Assembly (NCBI GenBank): GCA_022452145.1
Contig: JAKURY010000002.1
Span: forward strand, 124,001-188,000
DNA: 64,000 nt
Source of the DNA: Acidimicrobiales bacterium
GTDB lineage: Bacteria > Actinomycetota > Acidimicrobiia > Acidimicrobiales > MedAcidi-G1
Direction: 5' to 3'
Below are positions 8,742 to 19,630 of this stretch, one piece after another. Below the pieces are notes generated by a model, which ran no database searches, had not been told where the DNA came from, and saw nothing but the letters and a program-made list of their open reading frames with translations. Numbering within the stretch: position 1 is the first letter of the stretch; each line of letters opens with the position of its first letter. The translations under genes were made by a program, and so were the position numbers.

Positions 8742-9611
8742 ATGTCCGTCCCGACCGTCGACACCGGGACCGTCGACCCGGCTGGGGGACGGCCCACGGG
8801 CCTTGTCATGGGCGTCCTGAACGTCACGCCGGACTCCTTCTCCGACGGCGGCCGCTTCGACGACCAGGATGCGGCGATCGCCCACGGTCGGCGCATGCTC
8901 GACGAGGGGGCGGCGATCCTCGACGTCGGCGGCGAGTCGACGCGCCCGGGTGCCGAGCCCGTCGGGGTGGACGAGGAGCTGGCGCGGGTGGTGCCGGTCG
9001 TCGAGGTCCTGGCGGACCTCGACGACGTGGTCGCCGGATCGGTCCGAATCTCGATCGACACCCGCCACGCCGAGGTGGCCCGTGGCGCCGTGGCCGCCGG
9101 CGCAAGCATCGTCAACGACGTCAGCTCTACGCTGGACGGCGTGGCGGCCGAGTTGGGGGTCGGCTGGGTGGCCATGCACATGCGGGGTGACCCCCGGACC
9201 ATGCAGCATGAACCCTCCTACGAGGACGTGGTGGGCGAGGTGCGGGACTTCCTGGTCCTGCGGGCCGAGCGGGCCGCGGCCCTGGGAGTCGGCGAGGTTT
9301 GGATAGACCCGGGCATCGGGTTCGGCAAGACCACGGCCCACAACCTGGCCATCCTGGCTCGGCTCGACGAGCTGGTCGCCACCGGCTGGCCAGTGGTCCT
9401 CGGGGTCAGCCGCAAGCGGTTCCTGGGAGACCTGACGGCCCGGAGTGACCTGCGTGCCGTGCGGGGGACCGGCCCCCCGGGTCTCACACCACCGGACGAC
9501 CGTCGGGAGGCGTCGGTGGCCATGGCCACCTGGGCATTCCACCAGGGCGTGGCGGTGGTCCGGGCCCACGACGTGCAGTCGACGCTCCAGGCGGCAAGGG
9601 TGGTCGTATGA
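8742..9611 (+). CDS. folP: Dihydropteroate synthase
   Basis: The 289-aa TIM-barrel enzyme joins p-aminobenzoate to 6-hydroxymethyl-dihydropterin diphosphate and is the sulfonamide target. Signatures are VLNVTPDSFSDGG at about residues 26-38, GGESTRPGAEPV near 65, the D-x-N-type VNDVSS, MHMRGDPRTMQ, the IDPGIGFGKT segment and LGVSRKRFLG. Length and motif order are canonical. The start is the ATG 6 nt after a -10 box. The following gene begins 67 bp downstream. Confidence 0.95.
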   Translation: MSVPTVDTGTVDPAGGRPTGLVMGVLNVTPDSFSDGGRFDDQDAAIAHGRRMLDEGAAILDVGGESTRPGAEPVGVDEELARVVPVVEVLADLDDVVAGSVRISIDTRHAEVARGAVAAGASIVNDVSSTLDGVAAELGVGWVAMHMRGDPRTMQHEPSYEDVVGEVRDFLVLRAERAAALGVGEVWIDPGIGFGKTTAHNLAILARLDELVATGWPVVLGVSRKRFLGDLTARSDLRAVRGTGPPGLTPPDDRREASVAMATWAFHQGVAVVRAHDVQSTLQAARVVV

Positions 9612-9678
9612 GCCGGATCTCGGGCACGATGCCCGCCATGGATGGTCCAGCTCACTGCGGGAACCTGGCGGTGGCCCG

Positions 9679-10191
9679 GTGAGGGGCAAGTGGGCCCGGG
9701 GGATCGTGCCCCGGTCGTTCATCTGGATCATCAAGGACCGCATCGCGGTAAGCGAGCGCCCCGGTGGCTGTGGGGACGGCCATCGACGGGTCCGGCGCCA
9801 GGAGGAGATCATCTGGATCCGGGAGAACGGCTTCGACTCCGTGCTCTCGCTGCTGGCCAGCGACCACAACCTGCACAACTACGACGAGCTCGGGATGGCT
9901 TGGTCGCACCTCCCCTTCGGCGGTGCCACCGACGGCGTGCGGCGCCTCGAGGAGGTGTTCCGCCGGCTCGACGAGCTGACGGCGGACGGGCGTCGTGTGC
10001 TGGTGCACCGCGAGGAACTCAACGACGTGGTCTGCGGGCTCATGGGGGCATACCTGTTGAGGTCCGGGCTGGCGCCTACGGGCCCCCGGGCCATGTCGAT
10101 CGCCGAGCAGCTGACCGGTCGACCTCTGGGGTCCCCCGGTAGGGAGATCGTGGGGCTGGTGGCCCCACCGGACGGCGAGGGTCCCGAGTGA
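9679..10191 (+). CDS. Dual-specificity-phosphatase-like protein with a degenerate active site
   Basis: This 170-aa protein looks like a small tyrosine/dual-specificity phosphatase. It has SVLSLLASDHN, then MAWSHLPFGGATDGV in the position of the general-acid loop, and VLVHREELNDVVCGLMGAYLL where the P-loop should be. The canonical HCX5R is not present: the catalytic cysteine position is arginine and the arginine position is not conserved. It is therefore probably catalytically dead or has a different chemistry. The GTG at 9679 is the only start that avoids overlap with folP. Its stop overlaps the folB start, so it is translated with the folate enzymes. Confidence 0.6.
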   Translation: MRGKWARGIVPRSFIWIIKDRIAVSERPGGCGDGHRRVRRQEEIIWIRENGFDSVLSLLASDHNLHNYDELGMAWSHLPFGGATDGVRRLEEVFRRLDELTADGRRVLVHREELNDVVCGLMGAYLLRSGLAPTGPRAMSIAEQLTGRPLGSPGREIVGLVAPPDGEGPE

Positions 10192-10547
10192 GCGACCGGA
10201 TCGAGTTGCGGGGACTGCGGGTCACGGCGACCTGCGGGGTACTGCCCGAGGAGAAGGCACGTCGGCAGCCGTTCGAGGTGGACCTCGACGTGCACGTGGA
10301 CCTGGGAGCGCCATCGCTCAGCGACGACCTGGCCGACACGGTTGACTACGGCGCCCTATGCGCCCTTGTCGCCGGAATCGCCGAGGGCGAGGCCTTCAAC
10401 CTGTTGGAGCGGTTCGCCGGCCGGGTGGCCGAAGCCGTGCTGGCCGTCCCCGGCGTCGACGCGGTGACGGTGGCGGTGCGCAAGCTGCGTCCCCCGGTGC
10501 CCGAGGACCTCGCCACCAGCGGGGTGCGGATCCACCGCACGACATGA
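10188..10547 (+). CDS. folB: Dihydroneopterin aldolase
   Basis: The 119-aa enzyme cleaves 7,8-dihydroneopterin to 6-hydroxymethyl-dihydropterin and glycolaldehyde. IELRGLRVTATCGVLPEE at the start, the TVDYGALC segment, and FNLLERFAGRVAEAVL followed by VTVAVRKLRPPVPE are family hallmarks, and the length is canonical. The GTG start and stop both overlap their neighbours by 4 bp, giving coupling in both directions. Confidence 0.93.
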   Translation: MSDRIELRGLRVTATCGVLPEEKARRQPFEVDLDVHVDLGAPSLSDDLADTVDYGALCALVAGIAEGEAFNLLERFAGRVAEAVLAVPGVDAVTVAVRKLRPPVPEDLATSGVRIHRTT

Positions 10548-11017
10548 GCCACCGGGCCCTCCTGGCGCTGGGCTCGAACCTTGGCGACCGGTGGGCGAAC
10601 CTGTGCGATGCCGTTGCCGGCCTCCCCGACGTGGTGGCGGTATCGGAGGTGTACGAGACGGCGCCGGTCGGGGGACCGGACCAGGGGCCGTACCTGAACT
10701 GCGTGGTCCGCTTGGAGACCGAGCTGGATGCGAGGGCCCTCCTGGAGGCCGCTCGGGAACGCGAACAGGCAGCGGCACGCCACCGAGCCGTCCGCTGGGG
10801 TCCGCGCACGCTGGACGTGGACGTGCTCTGGGTCGACGGGCAGACGGTCCACGAACCGGACCTGGAGGTGCCACACCCCCGGATGTTCGAACGCGCCTTC
10901 GTGCTGGTTCCGCTGCGCGACGTGGCCCCGGACCTGGTGGGTGAGGTCCCCGACGGCCAGGGTGCGATCCTCGCCGTCGGTTCGCTGGATCCGGCGACCG
11001 GGAGCCGGGGGAGCTGA
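10544..11017 (+). CDS. folK: 2-amino-4-hydroxy-6-hydroxymethyldihydropteridine pyrophosphokinase
   Basis: This 157-aa enzyme pyrophosphorylates the pterin made by FolB, giving the FolP substrate. ALGSNLGDRWANL at the start, VYETAPVGGPDQGPYLNCVV, RWGPRTLDVDVLWVDG and PHPRMFERAFVLVPL are diagnostic; the RTLDVDVLW segment supplies the Mg-ATP aspartates. The ATG at 10544 overlaps the folB stop (ATGA). Confidence 0.94.
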   Translation: MSHRALLALGSNLGDRWANLCDAVAGLPDVVAVSEVYETAPVGGPDQGPYLNCVVRLETELDARALLEAAREREQAAARHRAVRWGPRTLDVDVLWVDGQTVHEPDLEVPHPRMFERAFVLVPLRDVAPDLVGEVPDGQGAILAVGSLDPATGSRGS

Positions 11018-11020
11018 GGG

Positions 11021-11164
11021 GTGCCGTCCTTCAGGGTCGTGGGGCCGGGCCAGGCCGGCGGGTCGCTGGTCGTCGCCCTGACCGCGGCGGCAGCCGGCGT
11101 AGACCTCGACGACAGGCGCTGCCGACGGATCCTCACCCGGCCGGGGCAGGCTTCCGGCTCGTGA
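11021..11164 (+). pseudogene. 47-codon Rossmann-like remnant between folK and nadC
   Basis: The frame reads MPSFRVVGPGQAGGSLVVAL and then a short, unrelated arginine-rich tail before a stop. The first 20 residues match the N-terminal dinucleotide-binding strand and glycine motif of the DUF2520 Rossmann-like proteins that commonly sit between folK and panC in actinobacteria. The rest of that gene, and panC, are absent. Its TGA overlaps the nadC GTG by 4 bp, so it may still be translated and serve as a coupling leader. Read as a deletion scar; a genuine small protein is the alternative. Confidence 0.45.
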
Positions 11165-12099
11165 ACCTTCCCATTCCCACCGACATGGTCCCTGTGATGG
11201 CCGCCTACTTGGCGAGCCAGGTCGGGGTGGCCACCCCGCCGGCAACGGCGGTGGTCGAGGCCGTGCGCCGGGCCCTCCACGAGGACCTCGACTCGGACGG
11301 CGACCTCAGCGCGGCCCTGGTGCCCGACGGGGCGATGGCCGTGGGCGCCATCGTTGCCCGGTCCGGGGGCGTCCTGGCCGGTTCGGCGTGCGCTACGGAG
11401 GCCTTCCGGCAGGTGGATCCGTCCATCGAGGTCTCGTGGCGGCGATCCGACGGTGGACGGCTGGTAGCCGGAGAGGTGCTGGCCGACCTCATCGGACCCC
11501 TGGCACCGGTCCTCACGGCCGAACGCACCGCCCTCAACTTCCTCGGCCGCCTGTCGGGAATAGCCACCGAGACGGCCCGCTGGGTGGAGGCGGCCGACGG
11601 TGGTGCACGTATCTGGGACACCCGCAAGACCACGCCGGGCCTCCGGGTCCTGGAGAAGGCCGCGGTGCGCGCCGGTGGCGGAGCCAACCACCGGCTGAAC
11701 CTCAGCCACTGGGTGATGCTGAAGGACAACCACCTCACGGGCACCGACATCGCCGGAGCGGTGGCGGCTTCCCGAAGACGCTGGGCGGGGCGTACCGTGC
11801 ACGTCGAGTGCGAGACTCTCTACCAGGTCCGTGAATCGCTGGAGGCGGGCGCCGATGCGCTACTGCTCGACAACATGACCCCTGCCCAGGTCACCGCGTG
11901 CATCGTCGAGGTCCGGGACCACGCGTCCCGACACGGTGTCAGGCCGCTGGTCGAGGCCTCTGGTGGCATCACGCTGGCCGTGGTGGCCGACTACGCGGCG
12001 ACCGGCGTCGACTGCATCTCGAGCAGTGCCCTCACGGGCTCGGCCCCGGCCCTCGACGTGGGCCTCGACCTCGGGGAGCTGGATTCACCATGCTGCTGA
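11161..12099 (+). CDS. nadC: Nicotinate-nucleotide pyrophosphorylase (carboxylating)
   Basis: The 312-aa enzyme converts quinolinate and PRPP to nicotinate mononucleotide in de novo NAD synthesis. Motifs include HEDLDSDGDLS, ERTALNFLGRLSGIATET, the DTRKTTPGLRVLEKAAVRAGGG loop, HWVMLKDNH, HVECETL and EASGGITL. The GTG at 11161 is coupled to the upstream remnant; internal ATGs at 11185 and 11197 are alternatives giving a more typical N-terminus. nadA and nadB are not in the window. The end overlaps coaX by 10 bp. Confidence 0.93.
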   Translation: MNLPIPTDMVPVMAAYLASQVGVATPPATAVVEAVRRALHEDLDSDGDLSAALVPDGAMAVGAIVARSGGVLAGSACATEAFRQVDPSIEVSWRRSDGGRLVAGEVLADLIGPLAPVLTAERTALNFLGRLSGIATETARWVEAADGGARIWDTRKTTPGLRVLEKAAVRAGGGANHRLNLSHWVMLKDNHLTGTDIAGAVAASRRRWAGRTVHVECETLYQVRESLEAGADALLLDNMTPAQVTACIVEVRDHASRHGVRPLVEASGGITLAVVADYAATGVDCISSSALTGSAPALDVGLDLGELDSPCC

Positions 12100-12878
12100 C
12101 CATCGACGTGGGCAACACCCAGACCGTCCTGGGCCTCTACGAGTCCGGCGCGACCATGTCCTCGGCCGATGCCGGGCTTGTCGACAACTGGAGGATCCGC
12201 ACCGACCACGAGCGCACGTCGGACGAGCACGCGGTCCTGATCCGCAACCTGTTGCGCCAGTCCGGCTACGACCTGGAGGGCACGGTCACCGGGGTGGCCA
12301 TCTGCGCCGGCGTGCCCCGGGTCCTGGCCAGCCTCCGCCAGATGATCGGTCGCTACGCCGACTTCGACGCGGTGGTGATCGAGCCCGGGGTGAAGACCGG
12401 CATGCCGATCCTCTACGACAACCCCCGGGAGGTGGGCGCCGACCGCATAGCCAACGCCGTCGGGGCCTATGACCTCTACGGCGGCCCCACGGTCGTCGTG
12501 GACTTCGGTACCGGCAACAACTTCGACGTCATCTCCGAGAACGGCGAGTTCCTGGGCGGTGCCATCGCCCCCGGCATTGAGATAAGCCTCGATGCACTGT
12601 TCGGCCGGGCGGCCGCGCTGCGGGCCGTGGAGTTGGTCGAGCCGCGCTGCGTCATTGGCAAGAGCACGGTGGAGTCGCTGCAGTCAGGTGCCGTCTACGG
12701 CTTCGCCGCCCAGATCGACGGGATGGTTGAGCGCTTCCGGACCGAGTTGGGGGGGTGCACGGTGGTGGCCACCGGCGGCCTGGTCGACGTGATCGCCCCG
12801 GTGACGTCCACCATCGAGCACGTCGAGCCCTTCCTGACCCTCCACGGGCTACGGCTCGTACACGATCGAAACCGGTGA
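12090..12878 (+). CDS. coaX: Type III pantothenate kinase
   Basis: This 262-aa ASKHA-fold kinase phosphorylates pantothenate, the first step of CoA synthesis. It starts MLLTIDVGNTQTVLGLY (phosphate-1 motif); the PREVGADRIANAVGAY segment and GGAIAPGIEISLDALF are diagnostic. The phosphate-2 motif reads DFGTGNNFD, whereas most CoaX proteins have a DFGTATTFD-like sequence, so the two motif positions after GT are unusual. Its stop overlaps the lysS GTG by 4 bp. Confidence 0.92.
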   Translation: MLLTIDVGNTQTVLGLYESGATMSSADAGLVDNWRIRTDHERTSDEHAVLIRNLLRQSGYDLEGTVTGVAICAGVPRVLASLRQMIGRYADFDAVVIEPGVKTGMPILYDNPREVGADRIANAVGAYDLYGGPTVVVDFGTGNNFDVISENGEFLGGAIAPGIEISLDALFGRAAALRAVELVEPRCVIGKSTVESLQSGAVYGFAAQIDGMVERFRTELGGCTVVATGGLVDVIAPVTSTIEHVEPFLTLHGLRLVHDRNR

Positions 12879-14323
12879 GCGACGTGACCGAGCCGGCGGC
12901 GGCCGAGCCTGACGGCGGGCGATCCGGCGTGCCGTACCGCTTCGATCCGACGACCACCGCGGCGGCCATCACCGCGGGGTATTCGGACCTGGCCGACGGT
13001 GGGGAGACCGGGGTGGTTGTCACCGTGGCCGGTCGCCTGATGTTGCGTCGGGACCAGGGCAGGCTGGCATTCGGCGACCTGCAGGACTCCACCGGGCGGA
13101 TCCAGTTGTTCGCGACGCAGAAGTCGACGACCGACTTCGAGGGGTTCACAGGGCTGCACCTGGGTGACTGGATCGGCGTGACCGGCGAGGTGATCCGGAC
13201 CCGTCGGGGGGAGTTGAGCGTGCGTGTCGACTCCTGGGTGCGCCTCGCCGAGGCCCGACGGTCGTTCCCCGACAAGTGGCACGGCATCACCGACGTGGAC
13301 ATCCGGTTCCGACAGCGCTACGTCGACCTGTGGGTCTCCGACGGGGCCAGGGAGGCGTTCGTGGCCCGCAGTCGGATCTTCTCGGCGACCCGTCGCTGGC
13401 TGGAGGACCGCGGCTTTCTCGAGGTCGAGACGCCGGTGTTCCACCCCATTCCTGGTGGTGCCCTGGCCCGGCCGTTCACCACCCACCACAATGCCCTGGA
13501 CCTGGACCTCTACCTCAGGATCGCTCCCGAGCTTTACCTCAAGCGCCTGACCGTGGGCGGTTTCGAGCGGGTGTTCGAGATCGCACGGGTGTTCCGCAAC
13601 GAGGGCCTGTCGACCCGCCACAATCCCGAGTTCACGATGCTCGAGCTGTACCAGGCCTACGCCGACTACACCGACATCATGGTCCTCGTGGAGGAGCTGG
13701 TGGCCCACCTGGCCATGGACCTCCACGGCACCACGACCCTGGCCTACGACGGGCGGGAGCTGGACCTGGCGGTGCCCTGGCGACGGGCCACCATGCTGGA
13801 ACTGCTCGAGGAGCACGGCGGCATCGTCGTCGACCTTGACACCGACCTGGACGAGCTGGTCGGACTGTGCGCGGAGCGGGACATTCCCGTGGAGGACCAC
13901 TACGGCCCGGGAAAGCTCATCCTTGAGTTGTACGAGAAGGTGGCGGAGTCGGAGCTCTGGGGGCCGGTGTTCGTGACCGACTACCCGAAGGAGGTCTCGC
14001 CACTGTCCCGGGACCACCGGGACCAGCCGGGCTGGGTGGAGCGCTTCGAGGGCATCGTGGCAGGCCGCGAGATATGCAACGCCTTCACGGAACTGGTCGA
14101 CCCCGACGAGCAGCGGGCCCGGTTCGAGGCCCAGGAGGCGGCGACGGCGGCCGGCGACGCCGAGGCCATGGCCGTCGACGAGGACTACCTGCGTGCCCTC
14201 GACTACGGCCTACCGCCGACCGGTGGTCTGGGGATAGGAATGGACCGACTGGTGATGCTGCTGACCGGCACCACGACCATCAGGGACGTGATCCTCTTCC
14301 CGACGCTCCGCCCCGAGCAGTAG
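12875..14323 (+). CDS. lysS: Lysyl-tRNA synthetase, class II
   Basis: The 482-aa enzyme charges tRNA-Lys. The N-terminal OB-fold anticodon domain spans about residues 40-145 (VTVAGRLMLRRDQGRLAFGDLQD). The class II core shows motif 1 around FLEVETPVFHPIPGGA, motif 2 VFRNEGLSTRHNPEFTMLELYQAY, and motif 3 GLGIGMDRLVMLL. The PPTGG segment before motif 3 is typical of LysS. The GTG start overlaps the coaX stop. Confidence 0.95.
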   Translation: MSDVTEPAAAEPDGGRSGVPYRFDPTTTAAAITAGYSDLADGGETGVVVTVAGRLMLRRDQGRLAFGDLQDSTGRIQLFATQKSTTDFEGFTGLHLGDWIGVTGEVIRTRRGELSVRVDSWVRLAEARRSFPDKWHGITDVDIRFRQRYVDLWVSDGAREAFVARSRIFSATRRWLEDRGFLEVETPVFHPIPGGALARPFTTHHNALDLDLYLRIAPELYLKRLTVGGFERVFEIARVFRNEGLSTRHNPEFTMLELYQAYADYTDIMVLVEELVAHLAMDLHGTTTLAYDGRELDLAVPWRRATMLELLEEHGGIVVDLDTDLDELVGLCAERDIPVEDHYGPGKLILELYEKVAESELWGPVFVTDYPKEVSPLSRDHRDQPGWVERFEGIVAGREICNAFTELVDPDEQRARFEAQEAATAAGDAEAMAVDEDYLRALDYGLPPTGGLGIGMDRLVMLLTGTTTIRDVILFPTLRPEQ

Positions 14324-14349
14324 GCCTGTCCGGGGCTGCGACTGGCCGG

Positions 14350-15339
14350 TCAGCCGACCGGGTCCAGGCGCCCCAGCAGCAGGCCGCAGGTCGCCAGCAT
14401 TGCCTCCACCGCCGGGTTGGTCGGAAGCCCGTCCACCGCCGAACGGGCGGCTGACAGGTACCCGATGGCAGTCTCCCGGGTCGCGGCGATGGCCTCGTCG
14501 GACCGGACCAGGACCCGCGCCCGATCCCTGGTGGCGGCGTCGATCGGGCCGCCGAGCAGGTCGCGCAGTTCGGCACCCGCCGGGCCGCAGAGGGCCCGGA
14601 TGACCGGCAGGGTGTAGGTACCCTCCACGAGGTCGTTGCCAGCCGGCTTTCCCAGCTGCTCGTCGGTGGCCGTCACGTCCAGGAGGTCGTCGACCACCTG
14701 GAAGGCCATGCCGTACCGGTGGCCGAAGTCGGTGACGGCCTCGACGATGTCGCGGGGGTGGTCGGCGACGATGGCGCCGATTCGGGCCGCGGTGGCCAGC
14801 AGCGAGGCCGTCTTGCCGGCGATCGAGGCCAGGTAGGCGTCCTCGGAGCGGTCCACGTCGAAGGCGTGGCGCAGCTCGCGGATCTGGCCCTCGCAGAGGG
14901 CCGCGATGGTTGACGCCAGCAGCCCGGCCACCTCGGTGCCGAGGTCGGCGGCGATCTCCGAGGCCCGGGCCAGCAGGTAGTCGCCGGCCAGGATGGCCTC
15001 GAGGTTGCCCCAGCGGGCGTTCACGCTCTGGACCTTCCGGCGGGTCTCGGCACCGTCCATGACGTCGTCGTGGTAGAGCGAGCCCTGGTGGACCAGCTCC
15101 ACGGCCACCCCACCCCGGATCACGTCGGTGGTGGCCACCCCGGCGGTCCGGTCCACGACCAGAGAGGCGGTTATGGCCAGCGCCGGTCGGACCCGCTTGC
15201 CACCCGCGTCGATGAGGTGCCTCGCGACCTGGGTCAGGAAGGGATCGTCGGATTCGACGACCCTGCGGAGCTCGGCCTCTGTCCGGCCGAGGCCGTCGGC
15301 CATGCCGGGAAGGTCGAGGTGGAGGGTGGGGTTCGCCAC
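14350..15339 (-). CDS. Long-chain polyprenyl diphosphate synthase
   Basis: This 329-aa all-alpha trans-prenyltransferase elongates isoprenoid diphosphates, probably for the menaquinone side chain. The first aspartate-rich motif is in [14 protein letters not shown] and the second in [28 protein letters not shown], with GGKRVRPAL upstream. Small residues before the first motif suggest a long product, but chain length cannot be fixed by eye. The GTG at 15339 has a TATCCT -10 box 6 nt upstream. It converges with lysS and is divergent from clpC. Confidence 0.88.
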   Translation of the reverse strand: MANPTLHLDLPGMADGLGRTEAELRRVVESDDPFLTQVARHLIDAGGKRVRPALAITASLVVDRTAGVATTDVIRGGVAVELVHQGSLYHDDVMDGAETRRKVQSVNARWGNLEAILAGDYLLARASEIAADLGTEVAGLLASTIAALCEGQIRELRHAFDVDRSEDAYLASIAGKTASLLATAARIGAIVADHPRDIVEAVTDFGHRYGMAFQVVDDLLDVTATDEQLGKPAGNDLVEGTYTLPVIRALCGPAGAELRDLLGGPIDAATRDRARVLVRSDEAIAATRETAIGYLSAARSAVDGLPTNPAVEAMLATCGLLLGRLDPVG

Positions 15340-15345
15340 CCGCCG

Positions 15346-15351
15346 AGGATA
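15346..15351 (-). promoter_or_regulatory. -10 box TATCCT, leaderless promoter of the polyprenyl synthase
   Basis: On the minus strand TATCCT is 6 nt before the GTG start at 15339. Confidence 0.45.
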
Positions 15352-15437
15352 CGACCAGGAACCGGGTGGTCGAAACAGCCACCCGGTGGCACCTCGGGCC
15401 GGCCGGTCGACACCGATGGCCCGTCACGGGCCACGGG

Positions 15438-15443
15438 TACACT
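15438..15443 (+). promoter_or_regulatory. Candidate -10 box (TACACT) for clpC
   Basis: TACACT lies 41 nt before the TTG start of clpC and would give a leader containing the strong ribosome-binding site. No -35 at the right distance is convincing. Confidence 0.3.
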
Positions 15444-15471
15444 CGATGGTGACGGGGGACATCGATGACGC

Positions 15472-15477
15472 AGGAGG
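15472..15477 (+). promoter_or_regulatory. Ribosome-binding site that fixes the TTG start of clpC
   Basis: A perfect AGGAGG sits 7 nt before the TTG at 15485. The upstream in-frame ATG at about 15447 has no such site and would add residues unlike ClpC. Confidence 0.7.
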
Positions 15478-15484
15478 CAACCCG

Positions 15485-18022
<2,538 letters not shown>

Positions 18023-18069
18023 CCCGACCGCCCTGCTCCGGGTTCCCCAAGGCCGTCCTGGAGTCCCGC

Positions 18070-19569
18070 GTGCAACCGATTGTCCGTCGTGTGGTCGGAC
18101 GACTGCTCCTGCTGGCCGCCCTGGTGGGCATGCCGGCTGCCTGCCGAGTGGATGCCACGGTCACCCTGGAGGTGGCCGGGGACGGTACGGGAACCGTGGC
18201 CGTGGCCCTGGAGCTGGATGCTGCGGCCGTCGACGCTCTGGGTGGCCTGGACGATCGGGTACGCGTCGACGACCTCCTGTCCGCCGGCTGGGAGGTCTCC
18301 GGACCGACCACCGACGGCGCCGGTGTGGGTCGGATCTCGGCGGTCAAGCCGTTCGGCTCGCCCGAGCGCCTGGCCGGGGTCCTCGCCGAGGTGGCCGGAC
18401 CCACGGCGTTCCGTGACGTCTCGCTGGTGCGTGAGCGTTCGTTCGCCCGGACCACCTGGCGCCTGACCGGCATCGTCGACCTCTCCGAGGGCCTGGACCT
18501 GCTGGCCGACCCGGATCTGGCCGAGGTCCTGGACGGGCTGCCGTTCGCCCGGACGGAAGGCGAGCTGGCCCTTCTGGCCAGGTGCGTGGAGGCGTCCTGC
18601 ACCGCGGCCGACTCCTTCAACCTGGTGCTGGTGGCGGCCATGCCGACTACGGAGGCCGACGGCGGGTCCGATGCCCCCGGGGTGGTCGACAACTGGACCG
18701 TGGCTCTGGGCGACCGGACGCCGACCCTGTTCCACGCCACCGGGGTCCTCGAGGACCGGGCACCGAGGACGTGGCTGGCCATCTCGATGATCGCCGCTGG
18801 CCTCCTCCTGCTGGTGGTGGTCTTCCAGGCGCTGCGCCTGCTCAGGGCCCGACGACGTGCACGGACCGGCGTCGACCGCCGGCCGGCGCTGGCCCGGCCG
18901 CCGGCCGAGATCCTCGAGGAACCGTCGGATCTCACCAGGGCGGCCCGGCGGGAGCTGCGGCTGGTGGTCCTCGGCGGGATCGGGGTGGTCTGGGATGCCG
19001 GTGGCGATCCGGAGGGGCTCCTGGTGCCGTTCGTGAGGGAGCAGGGCGGCGTCGTGGATCCCCGCGAGGTGGCCGACCGCTACCGGGCGGTCAGCCTGGG
19101 CCAGATGTCCAGCGAGGACTTCTGGGCATCGGTCGGAGTGTCCGGTTCCGTGGAGGCCCTCGATGCCGGGTACCTCTCCAGGGTCCGGATGCGGGCCGAC
19201 GTGCTGCCGTTCCTGGATCGGATGGAACAGCGGTCGATGCCCGTGGCGTGCCTGACCAACGCGGTGCTGGCCTGGTCGGAGCAGCTGCGACGGCGATTCG
19301 GCCTGGAGGGGAGGATCGAGCCGTGGGTCGCATCCGGCGGGGTCGGGGCCCGCAAGCCCAGCCAGGCCATGTTCGAGGCGTTGCGCCGCATGTCCGGGGT
19401 GGCGTTCGGCGACATGCTGCTGATCGACTCCGACCCCGCGACGCTGGAGGCGGCCCGGGGCCTCGGGATGTCGACGGTGCTGCTGCGTGGCGCCGCCCTG
19501 GTGCCGGCCGACTTCGGTCACCCGGTGATCGACGGGTTCGCCGACCTGTTCCGCACCCGGGAGGCCTGA
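18070..19569 (+). CDS. Membrane protein fusing an LppM-like domain to an inactive HAD-like domain
   Basis: The 499-aa protein has a signal sequence with a weak lipobox (MPAAC near residue 25). A beta-rich extracytoplasmic domain follows, like the LppM family (VDATVTLEVAGDGTGTVAVAL). A membrane helix at about 236-258 is followed by basic residues, then a cytoplasmic HAD-hydrolase fold at about 296-499. HAD motif II (CLTNAV), III (ARKPSQAMFEAL) and IV (LLIDSDPATLEAARGLG) are recognisable. The motif I nucleophile position reads VVLGGIGVV instead of VVFDxGGV, so the catalytic aspartate is missing. The GTG start has GGAG 6 nt upstream. It probably senses or scaffolds rather than catalyses. Confidence 0.6.
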   Translation: MQPIVRRVVGRLLLLAALVGMPAACRVDATVTLEVAGDGTGTVAVALELDAAAVDALGGLDDRVRVDDLLSAGWEVSGPTTDGAGVGRISAVKPFGSPERLAGVLAEVAGPTAFRDVSLVRERSFARTTWRLTGIVDLSEGLDLLADPDLAEVLDGLPFARTEGELALLARCVEASCTAADSFNLVLVAAMPTTEADGGSDAPGVVDNWTVALGDRTPTLFHATGVLEDRAPRTWLAISMIAAGLLLLVVVFQALRLLRARRRARTGVDRRPALARPPAEILEEPSDLTRAARRELRLVVLGGIGVVWDAGGDPEGLLVPFVREQGGVVDPREVADRYRAVSLGQMSSEDFWASVGVSGSVEALDAGYLSRVRMRADVLPFLDRMEQRSMPVACLTNAVLAWSEQLRRRFGLEGRIEPWVASGGVGARKPSQAMFEALRRMSGVAFGDMLLIDSDPATLEAARGLGMSTVLLRGAALVPADFGHPVIDGFADLFRTREA

Positions 19570-19617
19570 GCGTCCGTCGACCGGCGGGGACCATCGGCTC
19601 CTGTCACACCCGGTCCG

Positions 19618-19623
19618 TAGCGT
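19618..19623 (+). promoter_or_regulatory. -10 box TAGCGT, leaderless promoter of radA
   Basis: TAGCGT is followed by 7 nt and the ATG at 19631. Confidence 0.45.
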
Positions 19624-19630
19624 CCGACCC

